A DNA stretch of 64,000 nucleotides from Fuerstiella sp. (GCA_022843805.1 JALHMY010000020.1:17647-81646); one strand, 5' to 3'. Positions 19,345-28,624 are shown, numbered from the stretch's first letter. Notes: generated from the letters alone by a model not told the origin. Translations and numbers: made by a program.

Positions 19345-19930
19345 TCCTCGCGATATTGGTCACAGGCGACAGGGAGATCCAGGACGCAGCTCGCATTCAG
19401 TGTTCTTCTCGGCCGGATGCTGCACGGCTGATGCTGCCGTTCGGGTCGAGTCGGATGATGCTGGCGGGCTGTTCCCTATCCTGGCTCACAGCGGCAACAA
19501 AGCGATGCCGATCCACCACAGATCAAACCAGTTTGCACGAACTTGCCAATCATAAACATTCGAATTCAACGCATGATCATCACTCATCGACTGTAATGAT
19601 CCTGAGGAGATCAACAAACACGACATCAAAGGTGCGGTCGTTTCGTCTGCGCATGGGCAATTTTACCAGGGGCGCTCTCCCCAATGGCGTGAACTTAGTG
19701 TCGCCTTTCGCTCCGCGAAAGCAGCGTTTTTGCGTTTTTTCGCGGAGCGAAAAACGACTATGGAAATCCGCACGATGCTTAAATCCACGCCATTGGACGC
19801 TCTCCCAGGGCGTTCCCGGAATGGCTCAGACTGGTATTCTGATGTTTTTCGAACACAATCTGTGCGAAGCAGCATTCAATCGGAATCGTCAGGTGAACCT
19901 GATCAGAAACCCTCTCAGGAAGTTTTACTC
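19345..19930. other. intergenic region with a palindromic element
   Basis: 586 bases between divergent genes. The right half contains a nested inverted-repeat element (19681-19796, listed separately). The left half (19345-19680) shows no gene, RNA or clear regulatory motif. Confidence 0.5.
19681..19796. repeat. MITE-like element with nested palindrome
   Basis: Outer imperfect inverted arms CCAATGGCGTGAACTTAG (19681-19698) and CTTAAATCCACGCCATTGG (19778-19796) enclose an inner palindrome. The inner part begins TCGCCTTTCGCTCCGCGAAA (19701-19720) and ends GCGGAGCGAAAAACGAC (to 19757). The inner part is related to the element at 61648-61729 in the opposite orientation, showing a dispersed family. 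No transposase is nearby. Confidence 0.8.
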
Positions 19931-21559
19931 ATGTCGCGTCCCCCGCGTTTTGGCTGCCCGACTAACTGCGCGGCGATCTGCAGCCTGTTAACGATTTGCA
20001 GCGTCCTGTTTTCCGGGAATATCCGGGCAGATGAACCAGTATCAGCAGACACCATCAAGTTTCCAGGCAGTCGCAGTGAATGGAATGGCTTTGTACGCCA
20101 CGATTTTCTGGTCGATGAACGAAAAGTGCTGGTTGTGGAACCGAAGCGTGCGGCAGCCGGGCGTCCGTGGGTCTGGCATGGGGAATTCTTTGGACATAAG
20201 CCAGCTCCGGACATCGCATTGCTTCATCGGGGATTTCACATCGTCTATCTGGAAGTTCCCGATCTGCTCGGATCTCCTCAGGCAGTTGCTCACTGGAACA
20301 GACTCTACCAGGAACTGACGGAAAAGTACCATCTTGCTCATAAGGCAGCACTGGTGGGACTAAGCCGCGGTGGACTGTATTGTTACAACTGGGCCATCGC
20401 AAATCCTGATAAGGTTGCATGCATCTATGCCGATGCAGCCGTTTGTGATTTTAAGAGCTGGCCCGGGGGAAAGGGGAAAGGAAAAGGAAGTGACCGGGAC
20501 TGGAAGCTGGTCATGCAGTGTTATGAGTTCTCGAACGAAGCGGAAGCACTGGCCTGGCCCAATAATCCCGTTGATCGTCTCGAACCGCTGGCAAAAGCCG
20601 GTGTGCCTCTGCTGCACGTCTATGGCGATGCGGACGATGTCGTCCCCTGGGATGAAAATACGGGGCTGGTTGCCGACCGATACCGAAAGCTGGGAGGCAG
20701 CATTCAGCTGATCGCCAAACCGGGGGTTGGCCACCATCCGCATGGTCTTGAAGATTCCACTCCCATTGTGGAATTCATCGCACTTCATTCGATTGCACGT
20801 AACACCGTCTCAGATGCGACCGGCCAAACGCTCAGGGTGCTCAGTTACAACATTCATCATGCCGAGGGCGTGGATGGAAAACTGGATGTTGAAAGAATTG
20901 CCCAGGTTATCAGCAGCGTCAGTCCGGACATCGTGTCTCTTCAGGAAGTCGACAACAGAGTGGCCCGAACAAACTCTGTGAGTCAGCCGGAGGAACTTGC
21001 GCGGCTGACCGGAATGTCGGTCGCTTTTGGCGGCAACATCAAACTTCAGGGCGGCGAGTATGGGAATGTGGTATTGTCACGGTATCCTGTAACCATGCAC
21101 CGCAACCATTTGCTGCCATGCCTGGATAATGGTGAACAGCGAGGCGTTCTGGAGTGCGAAATTCAGGTTGCGGAAAACCAGTCCGTCCGGTTTCTGGCAA
21201 CACATCTGGATCATCGTCGAAGCCCGGATGAACGAATTGCATCTGCCGGAATGATCTGTCAGCTGTTTGGTAACACCGAGTCATTGCCCGCTGTACTGGC
21301 AGGTGATCTGAATGATGGGCCGGACAGCGAACCACTGCGCATTCTGGGAAGTGCCTGGACTCGGACCAATGGCCCTGCTCTGCCCACCATTCCTGTCGAC
21401 AAACCGCAACGACAGATTGACTTTATCCTGGTCCAGCCCACAGACAGGTGGAAGATTCTGGAAACCCGAGTTCTGGATGAAGCCATTGCGTCCGATCACC
21501 GCGCTATCCTCGCGATTCTGACACTCCAGGCCAGGCCCGCTTCGCCGCGCAGCGAATGA
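19931..21559 (+). CDS. fusion of alpha/beta hydrolase and EEP phosphodiesterase
   Basis: A 542-residue exported protein from ATG 19931 (AGGAAG upstream) with a signal peptide in about the first 35 residues. The N-terminal half is an alpha/beta hydrolase: nucleophile elbow G143-L-S145-R-G-G, acid region HVYGDADDVVPW and a likely catalytic His in GVGHHPHGL. From about residue 300 an endonuclease/exonuclease/phosphatase domain begins: LRVLSYNIHH, IVSLQEVD, FLATHLDHR, LAGDLND, IDFILVQP and SDHRAIL, so its metal and catalytic residues are all present. Each half looks active. A role in scavenging an ester- and phosphodiester-containing substrate outside the cytoplasm is possible but unproven. No frameshift at the junction. 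Confidence 0.9.
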   Translation: MSRPPRFGCPTNCAAICSLLTICSVLFSGNIRADEPVSADTIKFPGSRSEWNGFVRHDFLVDERKVLVVEPKRAAAGRPWVWHGEFFGHKPAPDIALLHRGFHIVYLEVPDLLGSPQAVAHWNRLYQELTEKYHLAHKAALVGLSRGGLYCYNWAIANPDKVACIYADAAVCDFKSWPGGKGKGKGSDRDWKLVMQCYEFSNEAEALAWPNNPVDRLEPLAKAGVPLLHVYGDADDVVPWDENTGLVADRYRKLGGSIQLIAKPGVGHHPHGLEDSTPIVEFIALHSIARNTVSDATGQTLRVLSYNIHHAEGVDGKLDVERIAQVISSVSPDIVSLQEVDNRVARTNSVSQPEELARLTGMSVAFGGNIKLQGGEYGNVVLSRYPVTMHRNHLLPCLDNGEQRGVLECEIQVAENQSVRFLATHLDHRRSPDERIASAGMICQLFGNTESLPAVLAGDLNDGPDSEPLRILGSAWTRTNGPALPTIPVDKPQRQIDFILVQPTDRWKILETRVLDEAIASDHRAILAILTLQARPASPRSE

Positions 21560-21573
21560 CTGGCCGACATCTG

Positions 21574-22482
21574 CTATTTTTTCTGCAGATATCCGTTCAC
21601 CGCCATCCAGTCGCTGAGCCGGGCAGGCCAGGATGACAGGATAGGATCATCTTTGGCCAGTCCAACACCGTGACGGCCTTTCTGGTAGATATGCAGTTCC
21701 GAGGCATTGACACCATGGGCTCTCAAAGCGGAATAAAAGCGAACGGCGTTCTCGACAGGGACCGCCTGATCTTCTGTTGTGTGGAAGATAAACGCTGGAG
21801 GAGTGCCACTGGTGACCTGTTTTTCGTTCGAGAGCAGTTCCACAAGTGCCGCGTCGTCAAATTTTTCCGGCCCGAACAGATTTCGGCGAGAACCCTGATG
21901 AGTAAAATCCTTTTCCATCGTGATGACCGGATAACAAAGGACTGCAAAATCCGGTCGGCTGCTGACTCTGTCGATGGGATCTGGTGCGTTTGCATCCCCC
22001 GAATCAAAATGAGTGGCAGCCGTTGAGGCGAGGTGCCCGCCGGCAGAAAAGCCCCATACACCAATTCGCGAAGCATCCACACCATTGGCTTCGGCTCCAT
22101 GGCGGACTGTACGAATCGCTCTCAGCACATCACCCTTCTGAATAGGATGATGGTATCCTTTTGAGCCGAGTCGATAGCGAAGAATCCATGCTGAGATTCC
22201 CCGTTCATTCAGCCACGCAACGATCTGATGGCCTTCATGGTCCATGGCCAGCCCACCATAACCACCGCCAGGACAAACGACCACGGCGCATCCATTGGCT
22301 GTGTCTTTTGGTGCCGGAAACGCGAGCAGCGCCGGGATGTCGGTATCCGCTGTTCCGTTAGCACCCGGAGCCCCGTCCGGCCAAAGTGGCTTCCACTCAT
22401 CTGCAACTGACACATCGGAAGAAACGACCGCAGCCGCATTTATCAGCAGGAACAGAGTCAACAGAGTTCCGGATCGCAACAT
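21574..22482 (-). CDS. alpha/beta hydrolase (BD-FAE/acetylesterase-like)
   Basis: A 302-residue protein with a signal peptide (about 1-27, hydrophobic core TLLTLFLLINAAAVV), so periplasmic or surface exposed. Family landmarks are the oxyanion segment VVCPGGGYGGLAMDHEG, the nucleophile elbow G-F-S-A-G-G in RIGVWGFSAGGHLAS, an acidic region TTEDQAVPVENAV and a C-terminal His in KGRHGVGL. This is the arrangement of BD-FAE/acetyl-xylan-esterase-like carbohydrate esterases common in planctomycetes. The substrate is probably an acetylated or feruloylated polysaccharide (inference). Convergent with the preceding hydrolase-EEP gene (14 bases apart). Confidence 0.9.
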   Translation of the reverse strand: MLRSGTLLTLFLLINAAAVVSSDVSVADEWKPLWPDGAPGANGTADTDIPALLAFPAPKDTANGCAVVVCPGGGYGGLAMDHEGHQIVAWLNERGISAWILRYRLGSKGYHHPIQKGDVLRAIRTVRHGAEANGVDASRIGVWGFSAGGHLASTAATHFDSGDANAPDPIDRVSSRPDFAVLCYPVITMEKDFTHQGSRRNLFGPEKFDDAALVELLSNEKQVTSGTPPAFIFHTTEDQAVPVENAVRFYSALRAHGVNASELHIYQKGRHGVGLAKDDPILSSWPARLSDWMAVNGYLQKK

Positions 22483-22517
22483 CGTTCATGTTCCCCGACT
22501 GAGAAGAATGCTCTGGC

Positions 22518-22555
22518 AAAAAAAACACTCAGGAGCCAGGTACAGGTCTCCTGAG
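22518..22555 (-). terminator. intrinsic terminator of the parvulin gene
   Basis: Read on the minus strand, CTCAGGAG and CTCCTGAG form an 8-bp stem (22548-22555 with 22528-22535) and are followed by TG and eight T residues. It lies 45 bases beyond the parvulin stop. Confidence 0.85.
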
Positions 22556-22599
22556 ATCATACACTGGTTGCCGTTCGAAAACGTGACGTTCGAAACGGC

Positions 22600-22881
22600 T
22601 CAGTTACTTCGAGCAGTTATCTCCAGCAGGTGATAGCCAAACTGTGTTTTGACCGGTCCATGCACGGTATTCAGTGCATCGTTGAAGACCACTTTATCAA
22701 ATTCAGGCACCATCTGCCCCTGACGAAACGTACCGAGGTCCCCGCCGCTTCTGCCCGATGGACACTGACTGTGTTCTTTGGCCACAGCAGCAAAGTCAGC
22801 CCCCTCTTCGATCTTCTTTTTCAGTTCGAGGCACTTTGCTTCTTCTTTCACCAGAATGTGACGCGCACTGGCTGTCGCCAT
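22600..22881 (-). CDS. ppiC: parvulin-type peptidyl-prolyl isomerase
   Basis: A 93-residue single-domain rotamase, the same length as E. coli PpiC, catalysing cis-trans isomerisation of X-Pro bonds. The fold motifs are all present: SARHILVKEEAKC, FAAVAKEHSQCPSGRSGGDLG, FDKVVFNDALNTVHGPVKT and FGYHLLEI, including the active-site His and Cys positions. No signal peptide, so probably cytosolic. The open frame runs 103 codons further upstream but only the last 93 residues look like protein; ATG 22881 is chosen on homology. A strong terminator follows. Confidence 0.92.
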   Translation of the reverse strand: MATASARHILVKEEAKCLELKKKIEEGADFAAVAKEHSQCPSGRSGGDLGTFRQGQMVPEFDKVVFNDALNTVHGPVKTQFGYHLLEITARSN

Positions 22882-23237
22882 AACTCTAACCCTGTCCGTA
22901 AACAACCCGAAAATTGACGCATCCGACGACAGTTGCCACCGGACAAAACGAAAACACAGGATAGTGAGCACCGGTCTGAAAACAAGTTTGCGATCCGTGG
23001 CATCCCTGACAATCCTCGCTGAAGGGTCCCCGCGACAAAGATGAATGGCTGTGGTAAAGGTCATCTTCATGAAGCACGCAAATCGGCTTTTTGCAGCAAA
23101 TCCAGCATCTGGAATCCAGTCGAACCATGAAAACAGAGGAAAAAGGCTCAACAAATGGTCTTGGCCCGTTTTGGCCGTTCCGGATACCATTCCGCTGTAC
23201 GTTTTTTGCTATTCATTGCCTCCGTGACAGCATTGCC

Positions 23238-23642
23238 ATGTGGCACCGACTGCCTGCCGTTTTAATCGCAATCCTTTGCACCTGCCAGACTGGCTGTGTG
23301 CATCGACGCTTTACGGTCTATTCAAACCCCCCAGGCGCGCTGGTCAAGGTCGATGGACGTGATATTGGCTATACCCCGGCGTCGATCGACTTTACCTGGT
23401 ACGGTACTCGCGAAATTCAGCTTCTCAAGGATGGTTTCGAAACCCACACGGAACTTGTCAGCATCAGGGCACCGTGGTACCAGACATTTCCTCTGGATTT
23501 CTTCAGCGATAACTTCCTCGGAACTCATGCGTCTGATCATCGGCAGTTCAGCTTCCAGATGCAGCCCAAACGCACGGACAATTCCACCGAAGTGATTCAG
23601 AGAGGCCGGTCACTTCGCAGTGAAGCACTTCACGGTCGCTGA
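23238..23642 (+). CDS. PEGA-domain lipoprotein
   Basis: A 134-residue protein starting at ATG 23238. The N-terminus (LPAVLIAILCTCQTGC) is a lipoprotein-type signal with Cys as the probable lipidated residue. Residues about 25-75 form a PEGA domain: FTVYSNPPGALVKVDGRDIG and YTPASIDFTWYGTREIQLLKDGF, the usual surface-layer-associated beta-sandwich. The C-terminus is polar. It is probably anchored in a membrane facing the periplasm. No partner gene is evident. The upstream part of the frame is not protein-like. Confidence 0.85.
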   Translation: MWHRLPAVLIAILCTCQTGCVHRRFTVYSNPPGALVKVDGRDIGYTPASIDFTWYGTREIQLLKDGFETHTELVSIRAPWYQTFPLDFFSDNFLGTHASDHRQFSFQMQPKRTDNSTEVIQRGRSLRSEALHGR

Positions 23643-23939
23643 TCTCGGGATGGCATTGTCGAAATACGCATTCCGCCAAACTGCCCTCTCCCGGCCGCAT
23701 TTTTGCAGGCAAACAGTCCTCTGAAGGCCCGTGCCGCAGAAATACAGAAGCTCAGACCAAAGTCAACAGTCAACTTGCGAACAACTCTCAAATCCGAAGT
23801 CACTGATACTCCTTTGTCCAGGTGATTGCACTGCCGACCAAATCTGCCTAATCTCCTCAGATAAGCGATGCCTTGTTGAGCCTCGCGAAACGTGGTTTAC
23901 GTGTGGATGAATTGGCAGTTGAATAATTCGAGGTGCGTC

Positions 23940-24983
23940 ATGAAGTTGGCCGGAACGCTTCTTTTTGTCATGTTGTCTTCCAGCGTGGCGGTGGCTTATC
24001 AGGAAACTGCTGAAGTGGATCAGCAGCTGGTGCAGGCCGTGCAAAATGCCGGCGGCCAGGCAATGCCTCTTGCAAAAAACGATGCAAGACTGTCAATTTC
24101 CTTTCACCTGTCAGACAAGGAAATTGGAAATGATATTCTGGCAATGCTGGCCGGAAAGACGAATGTGCACACGCTGAATCTGCGTGGAACAAAAATCACG
24201 GATGAAGGACTCGCACATTTGTCCGGTCTCAAAGGACTGACGCGGCTTCACCTTGAACGAACGGCAGTGACGGACGCCGGACTGCCTCATCTGACCGGCA
24301 TTGAGACTCTGGAATACCTGAACCTTTACGATACAAAGGTCACTGACGCCGGGCTGACACATTTGCATGGCCTGAAGAATCTGAAGAAGCTGTTTGTCTG
24401 GCAGACCGCTGTGACAGAAGCCGGTGAAGAACCTCTCAAGTCCGCCCTGCCGCAGATTGAGATCGTTCCCGACTTCCGTAAGGATCGGGAAAAAGCCAAA
24501 GTGGAAGCAGCCCGTGCTGCTGAAGATGCAGCCAAAGAGGTTGAAGAACTTGCTGCAAAAATCACTGAACAGGAAAAAGCGATTGAAACCACAGCTGCCG
24601 CCAGCACTTCGGCGGCCACTCAGCAGCAGCTGACCAAAGCCGCTCAGGATTCGGCCGGAGAAGTTCTGAAAGCGGAAACAGCGAATTTGGAAACGCTGAC
24701 AAAACTGCTGGAAGAGATCAAGAAGAATCCCGCAGCAGCGAAAGAAGCGGTTGAAGCCGCTGAAAAATCCGTTGCTGAAGCCAAGGCGGAAGTTGAAAAG
24801 TCGCTGGCGAAAACAGAGGCCGCAAAGAAACCGGCTGAAGACGCTGCCAAGGCTGCTGAAGAGGCCAAAAAGAAAGCCGATGAAGCGACCAAGGCTCTTG
24901 AGGATCTGAAGAAGAAGTCTGAAGAAACCATCAAGAAGGCAGCCGAACTGAAGACGAAATCTGAAGAACTGCAAAAGCAGTAA
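23940..24983 (+). CDS. secreted leucine-rich-repeat protein with long coiled coil
   Basis: A 347-residue protein from ATG 23940 (GAGG upstream) with a signal peptide in residues 1-20 (LLFVMLSSSVAVAYQ). Residues about 60-175 hold about four LRR units of the pattern LxLxxTxITDxGLxHL (for example LNLRGTKITDEGLAHLSG). From about residue 180 to the end there is a continuous Ala/Lys/Glu-rich coiled coil without Pro. Similar LRR modules occur in planctomycete secreted proteins. The coiled coil suggests a filamentous or oligomeric periplasmic protein. Function unknown. Confidence 0.85.
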   Translation: MKLAGTLLFVMLSSSVAVAYQETAEVDQQLVQAVQNAGGQAMPLAKNDARLSISFHLSDKEIGNDILAMLAGKTNVHTLNLRGTKITDEGLAHLSGLKGLTRLHLERTAVTDAGLPHLTGIETLEYLNLYDTKVTDAGLTHLHGLKNLKKLFVWQTAVTEAGEEPLKSALPQIEIVPDFRKDREKAKVEAARAAEDAAKEVEELAAKITEQEKAIETTAAASTSAATQQQLTKAAQDSAGEVLKAETANLETLTKLLEEIKKNPAAAKEAVEAAEKSVAEAKAEVEKSLAKTEAAKKPAEDAAKAAEEAKKKADEATKALEDLKKKSEETIKKAAELKTKSEELQKQ

Positions 24984-25066
24984 ATTTATCTGCAAATGGG
25001 TCTCAACCGGGGAAACGGTTTTCAGCCGCCGGAAAGAAGCCATCCGCTGCAGAGTCGCACTGGAAA

Positions 25067-25097
25067 CAGGCTCGGCATCATCAAGGTGCTGAGCCTG
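25067..25097. terminator. probable hairpin terminator between convergent genes
   Basis: CAGGCTC and GAGCCTG flank an inner extension that gives an 11-bp stem with one G-U pair (25067-25077 with 25087-25097), between the convergent LRR gene and queG. There is no strong T-tract. Confidence 0.5.
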
Positions 25098-25143
25098 TAT
25101 TCATTAAGCCGTCTTCGTTTCTTATCGGTATCTGTTTGGGACA

Positions 25144-26295
25144 TCAGCCAGGCTGATCCGCGAGACCCTGGAAATCCAAAGCCTGTAGCGCATCCCGGAT
25201 TTCCTGCTGCACCTGAGCATCAGTTTCCTCGTGCAGCCGCTGACGCAATGCGGTGCGGGAACAATCCGAAGGCAACCGTCCCAGTGCCCATGCCGCTGCA
25301 CCGCGAATCAAAGGCTCGCCATCCTGAAGTGCAGCTGTCAGTTCAGCAGCAGCCTCACCACAACGCATGTTCCCCAGTACGATGGCCGCATTCCTCAGCA
25401 GCCCTGCTCTCCCGGAACGCAGCAAGGGGGTACCGCGAAAACGCCGCAGAAAATCCGGTTCTGAAAGTCTCAGCAGTTCCCGGCAATCAATCGGATTTGA
25501 ATCCGCTCGTGGCTGCAGTGAAGGATCGCTGGCCTGCGGAGCAAAGCGATTCCATGGACACACATCCTGGCAAATATCACAGCCAAACAACCACTGTCCC
25601 ATGCCATCCCGAAGTTCCGATGGAATCGGATCCCGACGACGTTCAATTGTCAGGTAGCTGATGCAGCGACTGGCATCCAGAACGTGCGGTTCAGGAAATG
25701 CGTGCGTTGGGCACGCGTCCAGGCACCTTGTACACGTGCCGCAGTGATCTGACTCGAACGTTTCATCGCACTCCAGCACAACATCTGTCAGGATTGCACC
25801 AAGGAAAAACCAGCTGCCAATGCGGCGACTGATCAGCATGGTGTTTTTTCCGACCCACCCGATCCCGGCCAGCCTGCCGAAATCTCTTTCCATAAGGGGT
25901 GCCGTATCAACAACCGCCCGTGTCCTCGCGCCCGGACTCGATTTATGGATGACTTCGGCCAGCTCCTTCAGTCGCGGACGCATCAGATTGTGATAATCAG
26001 CGTCTCCCCAGGCATATCGCGACACACGACCACCGTCCCGGTGGGGCGTCCCTTCGTGATAGTTCAGTGCGACCATAATCACGCTGGCGGTCCCGGACAT
26101 TACGCTGGAGGGATGCTCACGTGCGTCGCGGTGCGTGTCCAGCCATGTCATATCGGCCGCATAACCTGACGCCAGCCATTCAAGAAAGCGATGGTAGCCT
26201 GGAGGCGAAACAGCAGCGGCAATGCCAATGGCATCAAACCCGAGACGTTCTGACTCCGTCCGCAGTTGTTTCGAAAGTTCTGCTGCCGCACTCAC
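25144..26295 (-). CDS. queG: epoxyqueuosine reductase
   Basis: A 383-residue cobalamin- and iron-sulfur-dependent enzyme that performs the last step of queuosine synthesis on tRNA. The catalytic Asp and cobalamin-binding regions appear as VVDTAPLMERDF and GRLAGIGWVGKNTMLIS. Two [4Fe-4S] motifs are CGTCTRCLDACP and CDICQDVCPWN, with the linking Cys in DASRCISYLTIE. A C-terminal HEAT-like repeat (AAAELTAALQDGEPLIRGAA) matches full-length QueG. The start is GTG at 26295. It lies 81 bases after the PhyH-type gene and may be co-transcribed with it. Confidence 0.95.
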   Translation of the reverse strand: MSAAAELSKQLRTESERLGFDAIGIAAAVSPPGYHRFLEWLASGYAADMTWLDTHRDAREHPSSVMSGTASVIMVALNYHEGTPHRDGGRVSRYAWGDADYHNLMRPRLKELAEVIHKSSPGARTRAVVDTAPLMERDFGRLAGIGWVGKNTMLISRRIGSWFFLGAILTDVVLECDETFESDHCGTCTRCLDACPTHAFPEPHVLDASRCISYLTIERRRDPIPSELRDGMGQWLFGCDICQDVCPWNRFAPQASDPSLQPRADSNPIDCRELLRLSEPDFLRRFRGTPLLRSGRAGLLRNAAIVLGNMRCGEAAAELTAALQDGEPLIRGAAAWALGRLPSDCSRTALRQRLHEETDAQVQQEIRDALQALDFQGLADQPG

Positions 26296-26376
26296 GATTG
26301 GTCCATCGTCAGTCGAGCGTTACTGGTCACGTTATCATTCCCATGGAGAATCGAGGTCGGCATGCGGACTGCAGTT

Positions 26377-27168
26377 TCAGGCTGATTCCAGTTTCAGCAG
26401 ATGCCTCTGCCCGGCTTTAGCCACTTCCCCTGCACTAATGCGATCCAGGGGGCTGTATCGCGGGTGACGACCTTCCTTATAAGGATTGTTGGAACGAGTA
26501 TTATAGCAGCAGATAAACGCCCAGCGTGGAAACTCACTTCGATTCTGGTCCGAACGGTGCAGCGTATTGCCGTGAAACAGGACCGCCGAACCCGGAGTCA
26601 TCTCGACGTAAACAAGCTCCATCCGTTCCAGGGCAACATCAACACGCTCCATATCCGCGCCGGTCTGATCTCCTCGCTTCACGTGGTCAATTCGCCCCAT
26701 CCGATGGGAACCACGAATAACCTGCAGACAGCCATTTTCCTTTGTGGCTTTATCCACAGCAAACATGCAGCTTGCCATGTCCGGAAACAGACAGCCATTG
26801 TTGTACCAGTAGCCATAATCCTGATGCCATGTCCATGCACCGCCGGTTCCTGGCTCTTTAAGGATCATTTTGTGGTGATAGTGATAAACTTCATCACCCA
26901 GCAAAGTCTCCATGGCGGTTACCAGTGGCTCAGCCTGAACAATGGCCGAATAAATCGAATCGGATGGAAGCTCGTTTTCCACGACCAGTTCCACGGCCCC
27001 GCCTTCACCATCAGCTCGCGAAGTTCTCATCGCGGTGATCATCTGATCTCGGCGGGCGATGGTTCTGAGCAGATCGCTTTCCTCCTGATCGAGCAGATCG
27101 GGGACGATAATGTACCCGTTCCGATGAAACGATTCGATGACTTCCTGTGTCAGAAAATTGTCTCTCAT
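26377..27168 (-). CDS. phytanoyl-CoA dioxygenase (PhyH) family protein
   Basis: A 263-residue Fe(II)/2-oxoglutarate-dependent oxygenase. The facial triad is visible: H-x-D in WTWHQDYGYWYNNG and the distal His in LFHGNTLHRSDQNRS, whose nearby Arg should bind 2-oxoglutarate. The N-terminal FHRNGYIIVPDLLDQEE is typical of the family. The substrate cannot be read from sequence. It begins 3 bases after hisA ends and precedes queG, so it is probably in the same transcript. The histidine context does not clearly suggest a substrate. Confidence 0.92.
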   Translation of the reverse strand: MRDNFLTQEVIESFHRNGYIIVPDLLDQEESDLLRTIARRDQMITAMRTSRADGEGGAVELVVENELPSDSIYSAIVQAEPLVTAMETLLGDEVYHYHHKMILKEPGTGGAWTWHQDYGYWYNNGCLFPDMASCMFAVDKATKENGCLQVIRGSHRMGRIDHVKRGDQTGADMERVDVALERMELVYVEMTPGSAVLFHGNTLHRSDQNRSEFPRWAFICCYNTRSNNPYKEGRHPRYSPLDRISAGEVAKAGQRHLLKLESA

Positions 27169-27171
27169 GAT

Positions 27172-27924
27172 TCACGAGTCCGATGATCGCAGAAACCTGA
27201 TCGCTTCCCGCACACGAATTGTTCCCTCATAGATCGCACGTCCCGTGATCGCGCCGATCAGATTGGGTTCTTCTTCCGAGATGGCTTTCAATGCCGCAAG
27301 ATCAGCCATGGTGGTGACACCCCCTGAAGCAATCACAGGCAATCCCATCGAAGCGAGAACACGAAAATCGTTCAGTGTGCCCGCATCAATTCCCTGCATC
27401 ATCCCATCGTTAGCGATGTTTGTATAGATCACTGCGGAAAGAGGAACCGAAAGGAACGAGCGAGCCAGCTCCAGTACAGAAATTCCTGACACTTCGAGCC
27501 ATCCGTCGACGGCCACCATGGAGTCTCTGGCATCCAGCCCCAATGCCAGCTGTCCGGGATACTTCTGACACATCTCACGAAACCACTCAGGCTCCCGAAG
27601 TGCCTTCGTTCCAATGATCACTCGATCCACACCGGCATCCAGAAGAGCAGCGCGAATAGAATCCTCATTGCGAATTCCACCGCCCAGCTGACATGGCAAT
27701 CCTGTGGCCTCAGAAATCCGGCGAACGACCTCCGTATTGACGGGTCGTCCGGCTCGAGCTCCATCCAGGTCAACGAGATGCAGGCGCTCCGCACCTTCAT
27801 CTCGCCACCGAGCTGCCATTTCGACGGGATCGTCAGCAAAGATCGTGCTGTCGTCGTAGTTTCCCTGTCGAAGTCGTACACAACGACCTTCAAGCAAATC
27901 AATGGCTGGCAATAACTGAATCAT
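27172..27924 (-). CDS. hisA: phosphoribosylformimino-AICAR ribotide isomerase
   Basis: A 250-residue TIM-barrel enzyme for the fourth step of histidine synthesis (ProFAR to PRFAR). The two catalytic Asp regions are IQLLPAIDLLEGRCVRL (N-terminal) and VIYTNIANDGMMQGID (TD-equivalent region reads TNIANDG). Phosphate-binding loops QLGGGIRNEDSI and VIASGGVTTMADL are present. Length is typical. hisH ends 3 bases upstream and the PhyH gene starts 3 bases downstream. A bifunctional PriA role cannot be excluded without trpF information. Confidence 0.95.
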   Translation of the reverse strand: MIQLLPAIDLLEGRCVRLRQGNYDDSTIFADDPVEMAARWRDEGAERLHLVDLDGARAGRPVNTEVVRRISEATGLPCQLGGGIRNEDSIRAALLDAGVDRVIIGTKALREPEWFREMCQKYPGQLALGLDARDSMVAVDGWLEVSGISVLELARSFLSVPLSAVIYTNIANDGMMQGIDAGTLNDFRVLASMGLPVIASGGVTTMADLAALKAISEEEPNLIGAITGRAIYEGTIRVREAIRFLRSSDS

Positions 27925-27927
27925 TCT

Positions 27928-28572
27928 TTAGGGCCTGTCCGGAACTAAGTTACTCAGCGACAGAAAATTGCTCAGTAATCTGAGTCCCGCAAGCTGACTC
28001 TTTTCGGGATGAAACTGAGTAGCCATAACCTGACCTCGGGAAACCACCGAGACGAATGCCCCGCCATAGTCTGTTGTCGCAGCAATCCAGCCTGCATCCG
28101 CCGGGTCCACGTAATAGCTGTGAACGAAATAGAACCAGCTATCCGTCGACAGTCCCTCCAGCAGTGGTACCAGAGGACGTCCGCTGACCGGCTGAAGCTG
28201 ATTCCATCCCATATGAGGGATCTTGTAGTCGACAGGCAGATCAAATCGTCGTACGGCGCCTGGAATAATACCCAGACCTTCGTGCTGGCCGTCTTCGAAC
28301 GACACTTCCATCAGAAGCTGCAACCCCAGGCAGATTCCCAGAAATGGGCGGTCTGCTGAGATGTGGTCGGTAATGACTCCCGTCAGATCATGCTGGCGCA
28401 ACGCAGCGGCCGCATCCCGGAATGCGCCCACGCCTGGCAATACAAGCCTTGCAGCTGATGCAATCTCCCTGGGACAGGAGCTGATCGAAGCAGGCTCACC
28501 AATCTTTTCAAAGGCCTTCTGAACACTTCGAAGGTTCCCCATTCCATAGTCAATGATCACAGTCGACGACAT
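27928..28572 (-). CDS. hisH: imidazole glycerol phosphate synthase glutaminase subunit
   Basis: A 214-residue class I glutamine amidotransferase that supplies ammonia to HisF. It shows the nucleophile elbow LGICLGLQLLME (Cys), the oxyanion region LVLPGVGAFRDA and the C-terminal His-Glu pair in ATQFHPEKSQ. ATG 28572 (MSSTVIIDYGMGNLRS) is chosen; the longer frame adds 22 non-homologous residues. It is followed at once by hisA; hisF is not in the window. The gene follows the zinc-ribbon membrane protein gene by 52 bases. Confidence 0.95.
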   Translation of the reverse strand: MSSTVIIDYGMGNLRSVQKAFEKIGEPASISSCPREIASAARLVLPGVGAFRDAAAALRQHDLTGVITDHISADRPFLGICLGLQLLMEVSFEDGQHEGLGIIPGAVRRFDLPVDYKIPHMGWNQLQPVSGRPLVPLLEGLSTDSWFYFVHSYYVDPADAGWIAATTDYGGAFVSVVSRGQVMATQFHPEKSQLAGLRLLSNFLSLSNLVPDRP

Positions 28573-28624
28573 ATCAGCCTGCCGGACCCTTTCGGGAGCC
28601 CGGCTTCCTGTCAGGAAAAGCCAT

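Noticed and set aside
24111-25043. 310-codon minus-strand ORF rich in Phe, Leu and Gly
   Set aside because: It is the complement of the Ala/Lys/Glu coiled-coil gene and shows the typical low-complexity shadow pattern.
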